Assembly: GCA_937899855.1 (NCBI GenBank)
Contig: CALCCH010000730.1
Span: 1 to 33,402 of the forward strand
Origin: an uncultured Saprospirales bacterium
GTDB taxonomy: Bacteria > Bacteroidota > Bacteroidia > Chitinophagales > Saprospiraceae
Length of the DNA: 33,402 nt
Direction of reading: 5' to 3'
The notes beneath the pieces were generated by a model, which searched no databases, was not told the origin of the DNA, and saw only the letters and a list, made by a program, of their open reading frames with translations. The position numbers were made by a program, and so were the translations under genes. Below, piece by piece: positions 24,482-33,326 of the stretch (the stretch's first letter is position 1; each line of letters opens with the position of its first letter).

Positions 24482-25792
24482 TCAAGATCTGATTATGGAA
24501 ATCGGTCCGGCCTCCGTTTGGGGGGCGGACTTTTTACCTGGCTTGCCACTCCGGTAGTTGAGCCCCACCAGGAGTAGGGTACAGTAGAGCGCCACCCCAA
24601 TCGAGGTTTCGAGGGTGTTTTCCATCAGGAAGGAGATCAGGACGACGAGGTGCAGGAGGGCGAAGAGGGGCTCGCGGTAATTGTGGCGGTAAAAAAGCGG
24701 GTAGAAAAAGGCCAAGCAAAAGAGGAGACGCCACAGTAGGCCCGAGCCCGCAAAGACGGATACGAACTGGTTGTGGGGCATTTTGGCTGGCTGGTTGGGA
24801 TAGCGCTGGGCGTAGCGTCGGTGGACTTCCCGGCGCAAATTGCCCGCTCCGACGCCCAGAAGCAGGTGGTCGCAGCCAATCTCGATGCCCAGCTGGAGCG
24901 AATGTAGCCGCTCCGAGTCGGAATAGGTCGCTCCTTCCCCCACGGCGTAGCGCTCCAGGTCGTAAATGGCGTAGCGCGCCTTAGCCCGGAAGCTGGGAAC
25001 GTATTGGTAAGCCAATAGGGGCAGCCCGAGCAGGGCGATGCGGGTGCCAGCCCCCACGATGATCCGGCCGGTGCGCCACACGTAGTACAGGCTCCATAGG
25101 AGGATGGCGGCGTAGAGGGTCAACAGTCCGCTGCGTACTGAGAGGACGTGGAGGAAGCCGAAGAGAAAGAGGGTGAGCCCGAGGATGAGGTAACGCTCAC
25201 CGGGGTGGCGCCAGTAGTAGCCCCGCCACCAGAGGTAGGCGCCCCCCATCACACCCAGGGCCAGTAGGAGGCTGTAGCGGATGTGGCTCATGGGGGTGGG
25301 GATGGGTTGGCCGCGCTGCATGGCCTGGTTGATGGGCTCAAAATGTTGCCAGTAGTGTATCCCGACGTCGATGCTGCTGTAGCTCAGTAGAAGGAGTAGG
25401 AAGTAGAACAAACCCAGGTACTGGCGGCGCGAGAAGGGGGGGATGGAGGCGAAGGCGAAGGGGAAGAGCAAAAAGGGCAGTTTGAGCCGCAGCCTTTCCT
25501 GCCAGTACTGCGGATCCTGTAGGTCGAAGCCGCCGACGAGCACGAGGAGGAAGAAGGCGGACAGTGCGAGATAGGGGCGGTAGCGGAGGTAGCTCCGCCA
25601 GTTGCGGCCAAAGGCTCGGTTGAAGCGCAGGGGGAAGGCGCGTTCGGGGTTCCATTCGATCAGGCCCAATACCAGCAGCGCGATCATACACACGGATAGG
25701 GCAAACTTTGAGTAAATCAAAGCGGTCAACAACACGCAGCAAATAAAAAAAGCAAACTGCTGGCGGCTAATATGTCGATGGATGTCCCTCAC
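24482..25792 (-). CDS. O-antigen-ligase/polymerase-type membrane protein (Wzy_C family)
   Basis: The 436-aa protein has about twelve membrane helices. It matches the O-antigen ligase superfamily by its large periplasmic loop. In that loop, ERLHSLQLGIEIGCDHLLLG and VGAGNLRREVHRRYAQRYPN precede MPHNQFVSVFAGSGL, which carries the conserved His of WaaL-type enzymes, and the late helices follow with LISFLMENTLETSIG. Such enzymes transfer a lipid-linked polymer to lipid A-core or polymerise it. The exact donor here is unknown. KdsD in the same window makes a precursor of the core sugar Kdo, but no glycosyltransferase cluster surrounds this gene. It is divergent from pheS. Confidence 0.85.
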   Translation of the reverse strand: MRDIHRHISRQQFAFFICCVLLTALIYSKFALSVCMIALLVLGLIEWNPERAFPLRFNRAFGRNWRSYLRYRPYLALSAFFLLVLVGGFDLQDPQYWQERLRLKLPFLLFPFAFASIPPFSRRQYLGLFYFLLLLLSYSSIDVGIHYWQHFEPINQAMQRGQPIPTPMSHIRYSLLLALGVMGGAYLWWRGYYWRHPGERYLILGLTLFLFGFLHVLSVRSGLLTLYAAILLWSLYYVWRTGRIIVGAGTRIALLGLPLLAYQYVPSFRAKARYAIYDLERYAVGEGATYSDSERLHSLQLGIEIGCDHLLLGVGAGNLRREVHRRYAQRYPNQPAKMPHNQFVSVFAGSGLLWRLLFCLAFFYPLFYRHNYREPLFALLHLVVLISFLMENTLETSIGVALYCTLLLVGLNYRSGKPGKKSAPQTEAGPISIIRS

Positions 25793-26007
25793 GTTATTGG
25801 GCGAATTTAGCTTTTTTAGCTCAATTTAAAGCGGCTCCTTTCCCTAAAGGAGGAACGGAGTCCGACTGGCTAGCGCTCCCTCCGTGCCGGGCTGGGGGAA
25901 GCGAAAGCGGGATAGAAAAGCTGCCGTTGGAAAAGGAAACTAAAAGTACAACGCCAACGTTGAATTCATATTTTAAGGCCGGAGGTAGCTAAACGACAAA
26001 AACTCCT

Positions 26008-26015
26008 TACCTTTG
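26008..26015 (+). promoter_or_regulatory. Probable -7 box of the pheS promoter
   Basis: TACCTTTG fits the Bacteroidota TAnnTTTG -7 consensus and would place the transcript start about 28 bp before ATG 26050. The -33 region (no clear TTG at the right spacing) is weak. An upstream 7-bp hairpin, CTCCTTT / AAAGGAG (25835-25852), lies nearby with no known role. Confidence 0.4.
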
Positions 26016-26049
26016 GCACTCAATTCAACAATCGGACAAATCCCAACCT

Positions 26050-27087
26050 ATGGCAGCGGAAATTTTCGACCGACTTCAACAAATTCTGGATGAGATCAAA
26101 ACGGCCTCCCCTCGAAACGCAGCGGAGGTAGAACAGTTTCGCATCAAGTACCTGGGCAGCAAAAATATCCTCAAACCCCTGATGGGAGGTATCCGCGAAG
26201 TGGCCAACGAACAAAAGCGCGAATTTGGCCAACTCATCAATACCCTCAAAAAAACGGCCGAAGAGAAATTCCAAAGCCTCAAGACGGCTGCCGAACAGGC
26301 CGCCGAACAAGCCGATGCCCAACAAATTGACCTCACCGCCCCCGGTCATCCTCGTCCGCTGGGAAGCCGCCACCCGATCTCCATCATCATGAAGCAGATC
26401 GTCGATATCTTCGCCCGCATCGGCTTCACCGTCGCTGAGGACCGCGAAATCGAGGACGACTGGCACAATTTCACGGCGATGAATACGCCCGAAGATCATC
26501 CCGCCCGCGACATGCAGGATACCTTTTACCTCAAGGATAGCACCCACCTGCTGCTGCGGACCCACACTTCCTCGGTACAGTCGCGGGTGATGAAAAACAC
26601 GACGCCTCCCATTCGCATCATCGCGCCGGGACGCGTGTACCGCAACGAGACCATCTCGGCGCGCGCGCACTGCCAATTCCACCAGGTGGAAGGCCTCTAC
26701 GTCGACGAAAACGTTTCCTTCGCCGACATGAAGCAAACCCTCCTGTACTTCGCCCAGGAGATGTACGGCCCCGATACCAAAATCCGCCTCCGGCCTTCCT
26801 ACTTCCCCTTTACCGAGCCCAGTGCTGAAATGGACGTCTCCTGCTTTATCTGTCGAGGGGATGGCTGCAACGTGTGCAAGTACACCACCTGGGTGGAGAT
26901 TCTGGGCTGTGGGATGGTCGATCCGCAGGTCTTGGAAAACTGTGGGATCGACTCGGAACGCTACAGCGGTTTCGCCTTTGGGATGGGCATCGAGCGGCAG
27001 GCCATGCTGCGCTACCGGATCAATGACATCCGGCTGCTCTTCGAAAACGACGTGCGCTTCCTCCGCCAATTTACCTCCGCCCTCTAA
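26050..27087 (+). CDS. pheS: Phenylalanine-tRNA ligase alpha subunit
   Basis: PheS is the catalytic alpha subunit of the (alpha-beta)2 enzyme that charges tRNA-Phe. The 345-aa protein begins with the coiled-coil arm (about 10-95) used for tRNA contact. The class II core follows: motif 2 HPARDMQDTFYLK and RVYRNETISARAHCQFHQVE, and motif 3 GFAFGMGIERQAMLRYRI (317-334). A small Cys cluster, CFICRGDGCNVCKY, lies at about 265-278 as in many relatives. The beta subunit gene (pheT) is not in the window. hisS follows after 25 bp, so a shared transcript is likely. Confidence 0.97.
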   Translation: MAAEIFDRLQQILDEIKTASPRNAAEVEQFRIKYLGSKNILKPLMGGIREVANEQKREFGQLINTLKKTAEEKFQSLKTAAEQAAEQADAQQIDLTAPGHPRPLGSRHPISIIMKQIVDIFARIGFTVAEDREIEDDWHNFTAMNTPEDHPARDMQDTFYLKDSTHLLLRTHTSSVQSRVMKNTTPPIRIIAPGRVYRNETISARAHCQFHQVEGLYVDENVSFADMKQTLLYFAQEMYGPDTKIRLRPSYFPFTEPSAEMDVSCFICRGDGCNVCKYTTWVEILGCGMVDPQVLENCGIDSERYSGFAFGMGIERQAMLRYRINDIRLLFENDVRFLRQFTSAL

Positions 27088-27112
27088 ACCTCCAGTGAAT
27101 ACCTTCTAATTT

Positions 27113-28456
27113 ATGAAACCCAGCATTCCCAAAGGCACGCGCGACTTCGGCCCCGCCGTGGTCAACCGCCGTAACTATATCTTTGACACCATCCGTACGG
27201 TATTCGTCAAATACGGCTACCAAGCCATCGAAACCCCCGTCCTCGAAAACCTCGCCACCCTCACCGGGAAGTACGGCGAGGAGGGCGACAAGCTGCTCTT
27301 CAAAGTACTCAACAATGGAGATTTTCTCCAAAAGGCCAATCGCGAAGCCCTCGCGGCGGGCGACTCCGCGGAGCTCCTGCCCTCCATCGCCGACAAAGGG
27401 CTGCGCTACGACCTCACCGTACCCTTCGCCCGTTTCGTAGTGATGCACCAAAACGAATTGGCGTTTCCCTTTAAACGCTACCAAATCCAACCCGTCTGGC
27501 GAGCCGATCGCCCCCAGAAAGGCCGCTACCGCGAGTTTTACCAGTGCGACGCCGATGTGGTGGGAACCAATAGCCTGATGAACGAGGCCGAACTGGTCCA
27601 GATCTACGACGAGGTGTTCCAAAAGCTGGGTGTGGAGGTAGAAATCAAGGTCAACAACCGCAAAATCCTCTACGGGATGGCCGAAGCGGCGGGGATTGCC
27701 TCCCAATTTATGGACATGACCATCGCCATCGATAAGCTGGACAAAATTGGGATCGAAGGGGTCCGCCGGGAAATGGAACGCAAGGGCATCCCCAGCGCCG
27801 CCGTCGATCGGGTGGAGGAGATGTTGGCGGTCAAAACGCTGAGTCCCCTGAAAACACTGATGGCCGATAGCGAGACCGGTTTGCGCGGCATCGCCGAGCT
27901 GGAAGAATTCCACCGCTACTTCTATACCTACCCCGCCGGCAATGCAGTCGTCTTTGACATTACCCTAGCCCGGGGGCTCAACTACTATACCGGCTGTATC
28001 TTCGAGGTCAAGGCCAAAAAGGTCGAGATTGGCAGCATCGGTGGGGGCGGACGTTACGACGACCTGACCGGGGTATTTGGCCTCAAGGGGGTTTCCGGGG
28101 TGGGCATCTCCTTTGGTGCCGATCGGATTTACTTGGTCATGGAAGAGCTGGAGCTCTTCCCCGACCGGCTGACGGACAGTTTACAAGTCTTGCTGGTGGC
28201 CTTTGATGTGGCCACCCACACCTACGCCTTCCGTTGTTTGCAGCAGTTGCGTAGTGCCGGGATCAATGCCGAATTGTATCCCGAACCCGCCAAGCTCAAA
28301 AAGCAAATGAAGTACGCCAACGCCCGGTCGGTGCCCTACGTCGTACTCATTGGTGAAGACGAGATGAAGCGGGGGGAATTGACCTTGAAAAATATGGCCA
28401 CGGGCGCACAAGACCAACGCGATCTGGCCGCCATCATCGCCGAACTAAGCGCATGA
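27113..28456 (+). CDS. hisS: Histidine-tRNA ligase
   Basis: HisRS charges tRNA-His in the cytoplasm. The 447-aa protein carries motif 1 KPSIPKGTRDFGP (N-terminus), the class II motif 2 region with KRYQIQPVWRADRPQKGRYR and EFYQCDADVVG, and the His-specific ARGLNYYTGCIFEV (about 282-295). The GGGGRYDDLTGVFG motif follows, with VSGVGISFGADRIY as motif 3. A C-terminal anticodon-binding domain ends the protein. Its last ATGA overlaps the gatA start by 4 nt. The combination pheS-hisS-gatA forms a translation cluster. Confidence 0.97.
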   Translation: MKPSIPKGTRDFGPAVVNRRNYIFDTIRTVFVKYGYQAIETPVLENLATLTGKYGEEGDKLLFKVLNNGDFLQKANREALAAGDSAELLPSIADKGLRYDLTVPFARFVVMHQNELAFPFKRYQIQPVWRADRPQKGRYREFYQCDADVVGTNSLMNEAELVQIYDEVFQKLGVEVEIKVNNRKILYGMAEAAGIASQFMDMTIAIDKLDKIGIEGVRREMERKGIPSAAVDRVEEMLAVKTLSPLKTLMADSETGLRGIAELEEFHRYFYTYPAGNAVVFDITLARGLNYYTGCIFEVKAKKVEIGSIGGGGRYDDLTGVFGLKGVSGVGISFGADRIYLVMEELELFPDRLTDSLQVLLVAFDVATHTYAFRCLQQLRSAGINAELYPEPAKLKKQMKYANARSVPYVVLIGEDEMKRGELTLKNMATGAQDQRDLAAIIAELSA

Positions 28457-29895
28457 AAACAATGGTAAAATACACGCAACTCCAACGGGTACAAGTTGAC
28501 CTGCGCGCGGGACGGATTACCTGCCGGGAACTGGTGGAGCACTACCTCCAACGGATCGAAGCGACGCGGGAGCTCAATGCCTACGTCGAGGTTTACGCGG
28601 CCGAAGCCCGGGCCCGGGCGGACGCGCTGGATGCCCAGTGGGCCGAGCGGCCCGATTCCCTGGGACGGCTCTGGGGCATGGTGATCTCGCACAAGGACGT
28701 CATTTGCTACGCCGGACACGGGGTAAGTGCGGCGGCCAAGATTCTGGAAGGCTTTGAGTCGCTCTATTCCGCCACGGCGGTCGAACGGCTCTTGGCTGAG
28801 GACGTCATCATCATCGGGCGGGTCAACTGTGACCAGTTTGGGATGGGCTCTTCGAACGAAAATTCGGTTTACGGTCCGGTACGCAACGCGGCGGACCCCG
28901 AGCGGGTGCCGGGTGGCTCTTCGGGGGGCTCGGCCGTGGCGGTACAGGCCGATACCTGTTTGGTTTCTTTGGGGACGGATACGGGGGGCTCGGTACGTCA
29001 ACCCGCCGCCTTCTGTGGCCTGGTGGGGATGAAGCCCACCTACGGCCGAATCTCGCGCTACGGCCTGCTGGCTTACGCCTCGTCCTTCGATCAGATCGGA
29101 ATGCTGGCCCACAGCGTAGAAGACGTGGCCCTGCTGCTGGAAATCATGGCCGGACCCGACGAAATGGACGCGACCACCAGCCAGCGAAGCGTGCCGGCTT
29201 ATTCCGAGCAGCTCGCCCATCGGGGCCCCGCCCGGATTGCCTATCTGGAACCCGCCATCGCGCATCCCAGCTTGGATCCCCAAATTGCGGCGCGGACCCG
29301 ATCGCTGATTGCGGCGCTCCGGGAGGATGGGCACCAGCTCGACGCGGTGGATTTCCCCTACCTCGATCACATCATTCCCGCCTACTACGTCCTCACCACG
29401 GCGGAAGCCTCTTCGAACCTGGCCCGTTTTGACGGCATCCGCTACGGTTACCGCCATCCCGAGGCCCAGGATCTGTTGGAAACCTACCAAAAATCACGGA
29501 CCGAAGGCTTTAGCGATGAGGTCAAGCGGCGCATTTTACTCGGTACCTTTGTCCTCAGCTCGGGCTATTACGACGCCTACTACACCAAGGCCCAGCAAGT
29601 ACGCCGCCTGATTCAGGAACGCACGGCGGCCATCCTGGCGGAATACGATTTTATCCTCATGCCGGTCAGCCCTTCGACCGCCTGGAAAATGGGCGAAAAG
29701 TCGGACGACCCCGTGGCGATGTACCTGGCGGACATCTACACGGTACAGGCCAATATGGCGGGTATTCCAGCCGTGGCGCTCCCCCTTGACGTACACGACA
29801 ATGGCATGCCTTTTGGGGTCCAGCTTTTAGCCCAACGCTTTGCCGAGGCGGAGTTGTTGGCCTTTGCGGCCCATCTAAAAGGGACGTACGTTTAG
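28453..29895 (+). CDS. gatA: Asp-tRNA(Asn)/Glu-tRNA(Gln) amidotransferase subunit A
   Basis: GatA is the glutaminase/amidase part of GatCAB, which amidates mischarged Glu-tRNA(Gln) or Asp-tRNA(Asn). The 480-aa protein carries the amidase-signature triad: K81 in SHKDVICYAG, S156 in PGGSSGGSAVAV and S180 in GTDTGGSVRQPA. A second ATG at 28462 is possible. It overlaps hisS by ATGA. The stop TAG at 29893-29895 coincides with the first base of the inverted-repeat element that follows, so the last few residues (GTYV) may have been shaped by that insertion. GatB and GatC are not in this window. Confidence 0.96.
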   Translation: MKTMVKYTQLQRVQVDLRAGRITCRELVEHYLQRIEATRELNAYVEVYAAEARARADALDAQWAERPDSLGRLWGMVISHKDVICYAGHGVSAAAKILEGFESLYSATAVERLLAEDVIIIGRVNCDQFGMGSSNENSVYGPVRNAADPERVPGGSSGGSAVAVQADTCLVSLGTDTGGSVRQPAAFCGLVGMKPTYGRISRYGLLAYASSFDQIGMLAHSVEDVALLLEIMAGPDEMDATTSQRSVPAYSEQLAHRGPARIAYLEPAIAHPSLDPQIAARTRSLIAALREDGHQLDAVDFPYLDHIIPAYYVLTTAEASSNLARFDGIRYGYRHPEAQDLLETYQKSRTEGFSDEVKRRILLGTFVLSSGYYDAYYTKAQQVRRLIQERTAAILAEYDFILMPVSPSTAWKMGEKSDDPVAMYLADIYTVQANMAGIPAVALPLDVHDNGMPFGVQLLAQRFAEAELLAFAAHLKGTYV

Positions 29896-29985
29896 GTTGT
29901 GTCTTATAAATACCTGTCGGTGAATCTGACTCGTCTTTAGAACCTCTCCATCACCTTCATTCAAAAGCATTTATAAGACACCACC
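29895..29985. mobile_element. MITE-like element with long terminal inverted repeats
   Basis: GGTTGTGTCTTATAAAT (29895-29911) and ATTTATAAGACACCACC (29969-29985) are inverted repeats, identical over 13 bp and 16 of 17 overall, around 57 bp of non-coding DNA. An inner GGTGA/TCACC pair nests inside. There is no T-run after the right arm, so it is not a simple terminator. The size and structure resemble a non-autonomous MITE left by a transposase of another locus. No clear target duplication can be seen. It begins at the gatA stop codon. Confidence 0.6.
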
Positions 29986-30212
29986 CAAAACCAAATGCTG
30001 CTTTTGGCAGTTTCCTACTGGACCCGGATAGGATGGTGTTGGTGCTTGGGAGAATGATAAGGAAATGTTAAACCCGGGGCTGGAATAATTATTGATACAA
30101 TCATAATTATCCTAATGCGTTGAAGTTTAATACATTTACCAGCGCACCGCTGATTTATGAGAATTTCTGGGTAGACCAAGGAGTACGCGATCTACCGTTT
30201 AATCAAAAAGTA
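29986..30212 (+). promoter_or_regulatory. Leader region of the lytic transglycosylase gene
   Basis: Two copies of ATAATTAT, each itself palindromic, sit at 30085-30092 and 30103-30110, 18 bp apart start to start and within an AT-rich patch. A frame open from a TTG at 30120 could extend the next gene, but it would precede a clear signal peptide start at 30213, so I treat it as leader. The pair of palindromes may be an operator or promoter core. Confidence 0.35.
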
Positions 30213-31688
30213 ATGAGAATTGTAGTTTGGATGGCCCTGGTGGCCTTATTTTTTGGAACGAACACGAGTGCGCAGTCCAATCTCCAACCTACGCCGTCCG
30301 TGGCGTACGGCGCTCCGGGAAGTTCACCCATCCCCACCTTTACCGACGCCGAATTGGTGGCCCGAATCCGCAACATGCACAGCCCCGTGGTCCGGGCGCG
30401 TTTTGACGGGATCGTCCGCAGCTACATCAATACTTACACCGTCAAGCGCCGCGAGCGGACCGAGGCCCTCCTGGGGCGGCGCGTGATGTACTTTCCCATC
30501 TTTGACGAATACATCGCCGAGGCGGACCTACCGAGCGAGATCAAATATTTGAGTATTGTGGAATCGGCCCTTGATCCGCGAGCGGTTTCGCGCTCGGGAG
30601 CGGTGGGGCTTTGGCAGTTTATGCCGGGTACGGGTAAAGATTATGGCCTCCGCATTTCTTCGACGGTCGACCAAAGACGGGATCCCCACCTGGCGACTCA
30701 GGCGGCGCTCAAGTACCTCAAGCGGCTGTACGAACGTTTTGGTAGCTGGGAATTGGCCCTGGCGGCCTACAACGGTGGCCCGGGACGGGTCAACCGTGCC
30801 ATCCGTCGGGGACGCAGCCGCGACTTTTGGAAAATTCGCCGTTACCTGCCCCGCGAAACGCGCAATTACGTTCCGGCCTTTATCGCGGCTACCTACCTCA
30901 TGAATTATTACGATCTGCACAACCTCTACCCCCAGTACCCCGCCAAGGAGCTGCAGATTACCGACAATACCCTGGTTTACCAACGGATTTCCTTTAGCGA
31001 AATCGCCGAAATCACCGGTGCCCCGCTCGACATCATCGAGACCCTGAATCCGTCCTACCTCCGGGGCGTCGTTCCGGCCCGCGTCAACGGCTGTAGCGTT
31101 ATTCTGCCCATCGCCGCCCTGGCCATCTTCGAAAACTACCTCGGCAAGCCCGACCGGGCGCGCAACGGCATGATCTCTTCGGCCATTCCCGCCCCGAGTG
31201 TCGATCGCAGCATGGACGCCAATTACCTCAGGACGACCTACGAAGTCGAGCCGGGTGATCACCTCAGCAATGTCGCAGCCCTGTTCAATTGTACCGAAAA
31301 AGACCTGGTGAGTTGGAACCGGCTCACCTCCGCCCAATTGTATCCCCGCCAACGGCTGACGGTATACGTTCCCAAACGCTCTTCCACTGCCCTGCTCCAA
31401 CCTCTGATCAGCATTCCCCGCAAACAGTTGCGACTACTTGAGCCCCTGGCCCTACCGACCGAGTTGATGACGGTCAAGCCGGTCAGCTTTGTCCCGCGTT
31501 CCCGTCCTCACTTCCGACCGGGCAAACGGGACAAGTACATCTACTACCAGGTGCGTCGTCGGGAAACACTGGCGGAGATCGCGGCCAAATTTCCGGGGGT
31601 CAGCCCGCAGGATATTTTGGAGTTGAACAAATTTCGGGATGGCCAGGCCCTCAAGCCCGGCAAGCGCATCAAAATCCGGGAACGCTAG
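30213..31688 (+). CDS. mltD: LysM-containing membrane-bound lytic murein transglycosylase (MltD-type)
   Basis: MltD-type enzymes cleave the MurNAc-GlcNAc bond of peptidoglycan with formation of 1,6-anhydroMurNAc. From ATG 30213 the 491-aa protein has a signal peptide, MRIVVWMALVALFFGTNTSA, followed by QSNLQ. The SLT domain (about 95-240) carries the catalytic Glu in YLSIVESALDP (E117), then SGAVGLWQFMPGTGKDYGL and ALAAYNGGPGRVNRAI. Two LysM repeats follow: YEVEPGDHLSNVAALFNC (343-360) and YYQVRRRETLAEIAAKFPGV (444-463). The TTG-started longer frame (30120) is unlikely. A 79-bp region with a 10-bp periodic repeat separates it from the convergent response regulator. Confidence 0.93.
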   Translation: MRIVVWMALVALFFGTNTSAQSNLQPTPSVAYGAPGSSPIPTFTDAELVARIRNMHSPVVRARFDGIVRSYINTYTVKRRERTEALLGRRVMYFPIFDEYIAEADLPSEIKYLSIVESALDPRAVSRSGAVGLWQFMPGTGKDYGLRISSTVDQRRDPHLATQAALKYLKRLYERFGSWELALAAYNGGPGRVNRAIRRGRSRDFWKIRRYLPRETRNYVPAFIAATYLMNYYDLHNLYPQYPAKELQITDNTLVYQRISFSEIAEITGAPLDIIETLNPSYLRGVVPARVNGCSVILPIAALAIFENYLGKPDRARNGMISSAIPAPSVDRSMDANYLRTTYEVEPGDHLSNVAALFNCTEKDLVSWNRLTSAQLYPRQRLTVYVPKRSSTALLQPLISIPRKQLRLLEPLALPTELMTVKPVSFVPRSRPHFRPGKRDKYIYYQVRRRETLAEIAAKFPGVSPQDILELNKFRDGQALKPGKRIKIRER

Positions 31689-31710
31689 TGGGACTTGGAA
31701 AGTAACCGCT

Positions 31711-31760
31711 TACTCCGCGGCTCTTTGCGATTCTTTGCGATTCTTTGCGGCCCTCTGCGA
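31711..31760. repeat. Five-copy 10-bp repeat, CGCAAAGA-type
   Basis: Five consecutive decamers read TACTCCGCGG, CTCTTTGCGA, TTCTTTGCGA, TTCTTTGCGG and CCCTCTGCGA. Read on the minus strand they are CGCAAAGA-like units, a repeat type I know from intergenic DNA of Bacteroidota and relatives. The exact 10-bp spacing is one helical turn. It lies between the converging mltD and response-regulator genes; the origin and role are unknown. Confidence 0.7.
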
Positions 31761-31767
31761 TACCCGA

Positions 31768-32469
31768 TTACTTCCCCAATACCTTAAACACCGTTTCCTT
31801 ATAACTCCTACCAATCGGCAACTTCTGATCCTCCACCTCGATCTCGGTCGCTGAAAAAGCACTGATGTGGTCCCGGGACACGAGGAAGGAACGGTGAATC
31901 CGCAACAGCTTTGCCTCTTCCAGGATGCCTTCCAATTCGCCCAGCTGAAACTTCGTCGTCAGACACTGTTCCCCCGTGTGAATCTTGACGTAGTCCTTCC
32001 GACTTTCGATGTAGCGGATTTCGTCGAGGTAGACCTTGACCTTTTTCTTCTTGACGTTGAAGAAGCGGTAGCTCCGCTCCTTTTTGACGGTGCTTCGCTT
32101 GCCCGCGGCCGTTTCGGGAGGCTTGAGTTTGTTGACGGCCTGGAAGAAACGCGAGAACTCGATGGGTTTCAACAGGTAGTCGACCACCGCCAGGTCGAAG
32201 CCTTGGAGGGCGTACTGGTGATAGGCCGTAGTGAGGATGATTTGGGGGGGATTTTTGAGGGCTTTGATAAAATCGAGTCCCTTGAGTTTGGGGAGGTGGA
32301 TGTCGAGAAAGACGACGTCGATGCGCTCTTTGCGCAGGGTTTCGAGGGCGTAGATGGCGTCTTCGCAAATGCCCACCAGCTCGAGTTGGCGGACTTGGCC
32401 GATGTAATCCTGGAGCACTTCGGCGGCCAGGGGTTCATCTTCTACAATGAGGCAACGGAGTTTATTCAT
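31768..32469 (-). CDS. LytTR-family response regulator
   Basis: The 233-aa protein has a receiver domain (1-115) with acidic pocket E10-D11, phospho-acceptor D56 in VVFLDIHLPKLKG, T80/T81 and K101. After a basic linker, a LytTR DNA-binding domain follows (about 130-230) with VKKKKVKVYLDEIRYIESRK, IHTGEQCLTTKFQLGELEGI and RIHRSFLVSRDHI. It belongs to the AlgR/LytR type that activates promoters through paired LytTR sites. ATG 32469 overlaps the TGA of the kinase by ATGA, so the pair is translationally coupled. The target genes are not known; the neighbouring murein hydrolase fits the classic LytSR theme, but that is a guess. Confidence 0.95.
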   Translation of the reverse strand: MNKLRCLIVEDEPLAAEVLQDYIGQVRQLELVGICEDAIYALETLRKERIDVVFLDIHLPKLKGLDFIKALKNPPQIILTTAYHQYALQGFDLAVVDYLLKPIEFSRFFQAVNKLKPPETAAGKRSTVKKERSYRFFNVKKKKVKVYLDEIRYIESRKDYVKIHTGEQCLTTKFQLGELEGILEEAKLLRIHRSFLVSRDHISAFSATEIEVEDQKLPIGRSYKETVFKVLGK

Positions 32470-33326
32470 AAGTCGCGGTTCAGGTCAATGTTTAGTTGTA
32501 CGGTAAAACGCTGGGCTTCGTTTTGAATGGCCAGTTGGTGTTGGCCGGGGTAGAGCAACTCCAATTGTCGGCGGACGTTTTGCAGACCGATGCCGTTGGA
32601 GGGCGGGGCTACGGGATCGCTATCCTTGCTATTGGCGACGGTGAGGCCGAGCTGGCCGGCTTGGAGCCGGAGGTCGATGTTGATGTAGGTATCAAAGCGG
32701 GTTTCGCTACTGCCGTGCTTGAAAGCGTTTTCGACGAAAGGCAGGAGGAGGAGGGGGGCGACGGGGCGGTGGGGTTCGTCGATGGATTCTTGAAAGGAGA
32801 TGGAAAGGCGTTTGTTGTAGCGGAGTTTTTCGAGTTCGATGTAGTCGCGGATGACCTTGAGTTCGTTGCCGAGGGGGATGCGGGGCTGGGTACACTCGTA
32901 GAGCATAAAACGCAGGATCTGGGAAAGCTTCATCACCACCGGAGCGGTATTGGGCGATTGCTTGCGGGCCAGGGCGTAGATGTTATTGAGGGTGTTGAAT
33001 AAAAAGTGGGGATTGGTTTGGGCGCGGAGGAAATTGAGTTCCGATTGGAGTTTTTCGCGTTGCAACTCCTCTTCCCGCAATTGGCTTTCGAGCCGGCCCT
33101 TGAGCAGCTTCACGGTGGAGGCAACCCCCACGGCGGAGGCGATGTCGAGTACGTAAAACAGCATCCGGCGGAGATTGAGAAATTGGTCCGCCTGGGTAGG
33201 GTAGTCGTAGATGACGGGGTAAACGAAGTAGTAGACGATCACCCGGTTGAAGACCATGAGGTCCAGAAGCATCCGTATCCAGCTCCATATTGAAGACTGC
33301 CCCATAGAAGGTTTTGGAGGCCTCAA
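32466..33326 (-). CDS. LytS-type sensor histidine kinase, N-terminus replaced
   Basis: The recognisable part starts at about 33272 (MLLDLMVFNRVIVYYFVYPV) and runs 268 aa. It has one to two membrane helices, a coiled-coil LESQLREEELQREKLQSE, the His_kinase box LRAQTNPHFLFNTLNNIYAL (phospho-accepting H107 counted from the TTG at 33326), and an ATPase domain with PFVENAFKHG and NGIGLQNVRRQLELLY. Normal members have four or more membrane helices, so about 60-80 N-terminal residues are missing. Upstream of 33272 the frame only reads the shifted codons of a VOC-family gene. Whether a shortened protein is made from ATG 33272, or nothing, is unclear. It feeds the LytTR regulator that follows it. Confidence 0.8.
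   Translation of the reverse strand: MRPPKPSMGQSSIWSWIRMLLDLMVFNRVIVYYFVYPVIYDYPTQADQFLNLRRMLFYVLDIASAVGVASTVKLLKGRLESQLREEELQREKLQSELNFLRAQTNPHFLFNTLNNIYALARKQSPNTAPVVMKLSQILRFMLYECTQPRIPLGNELKVIRDYIELEKLRYNKRLSISFQESIDEPHRPVAPLLLLPFVENAFKHGSSETRFDTYINIDLRLQAGQLGLTVANSKDSDPVAPPSNGIGLQNVRRQLELLYPGQHQLAIQNEAQRFTVQLNIDLNRDL

Noticed and set aside
32983-33279. Full 132-aa VOC protein as an intact gene
   Set aside because: Only the first ~34 residues resemble the family. The rest is an out-of-frame reading of the histidine kinase.
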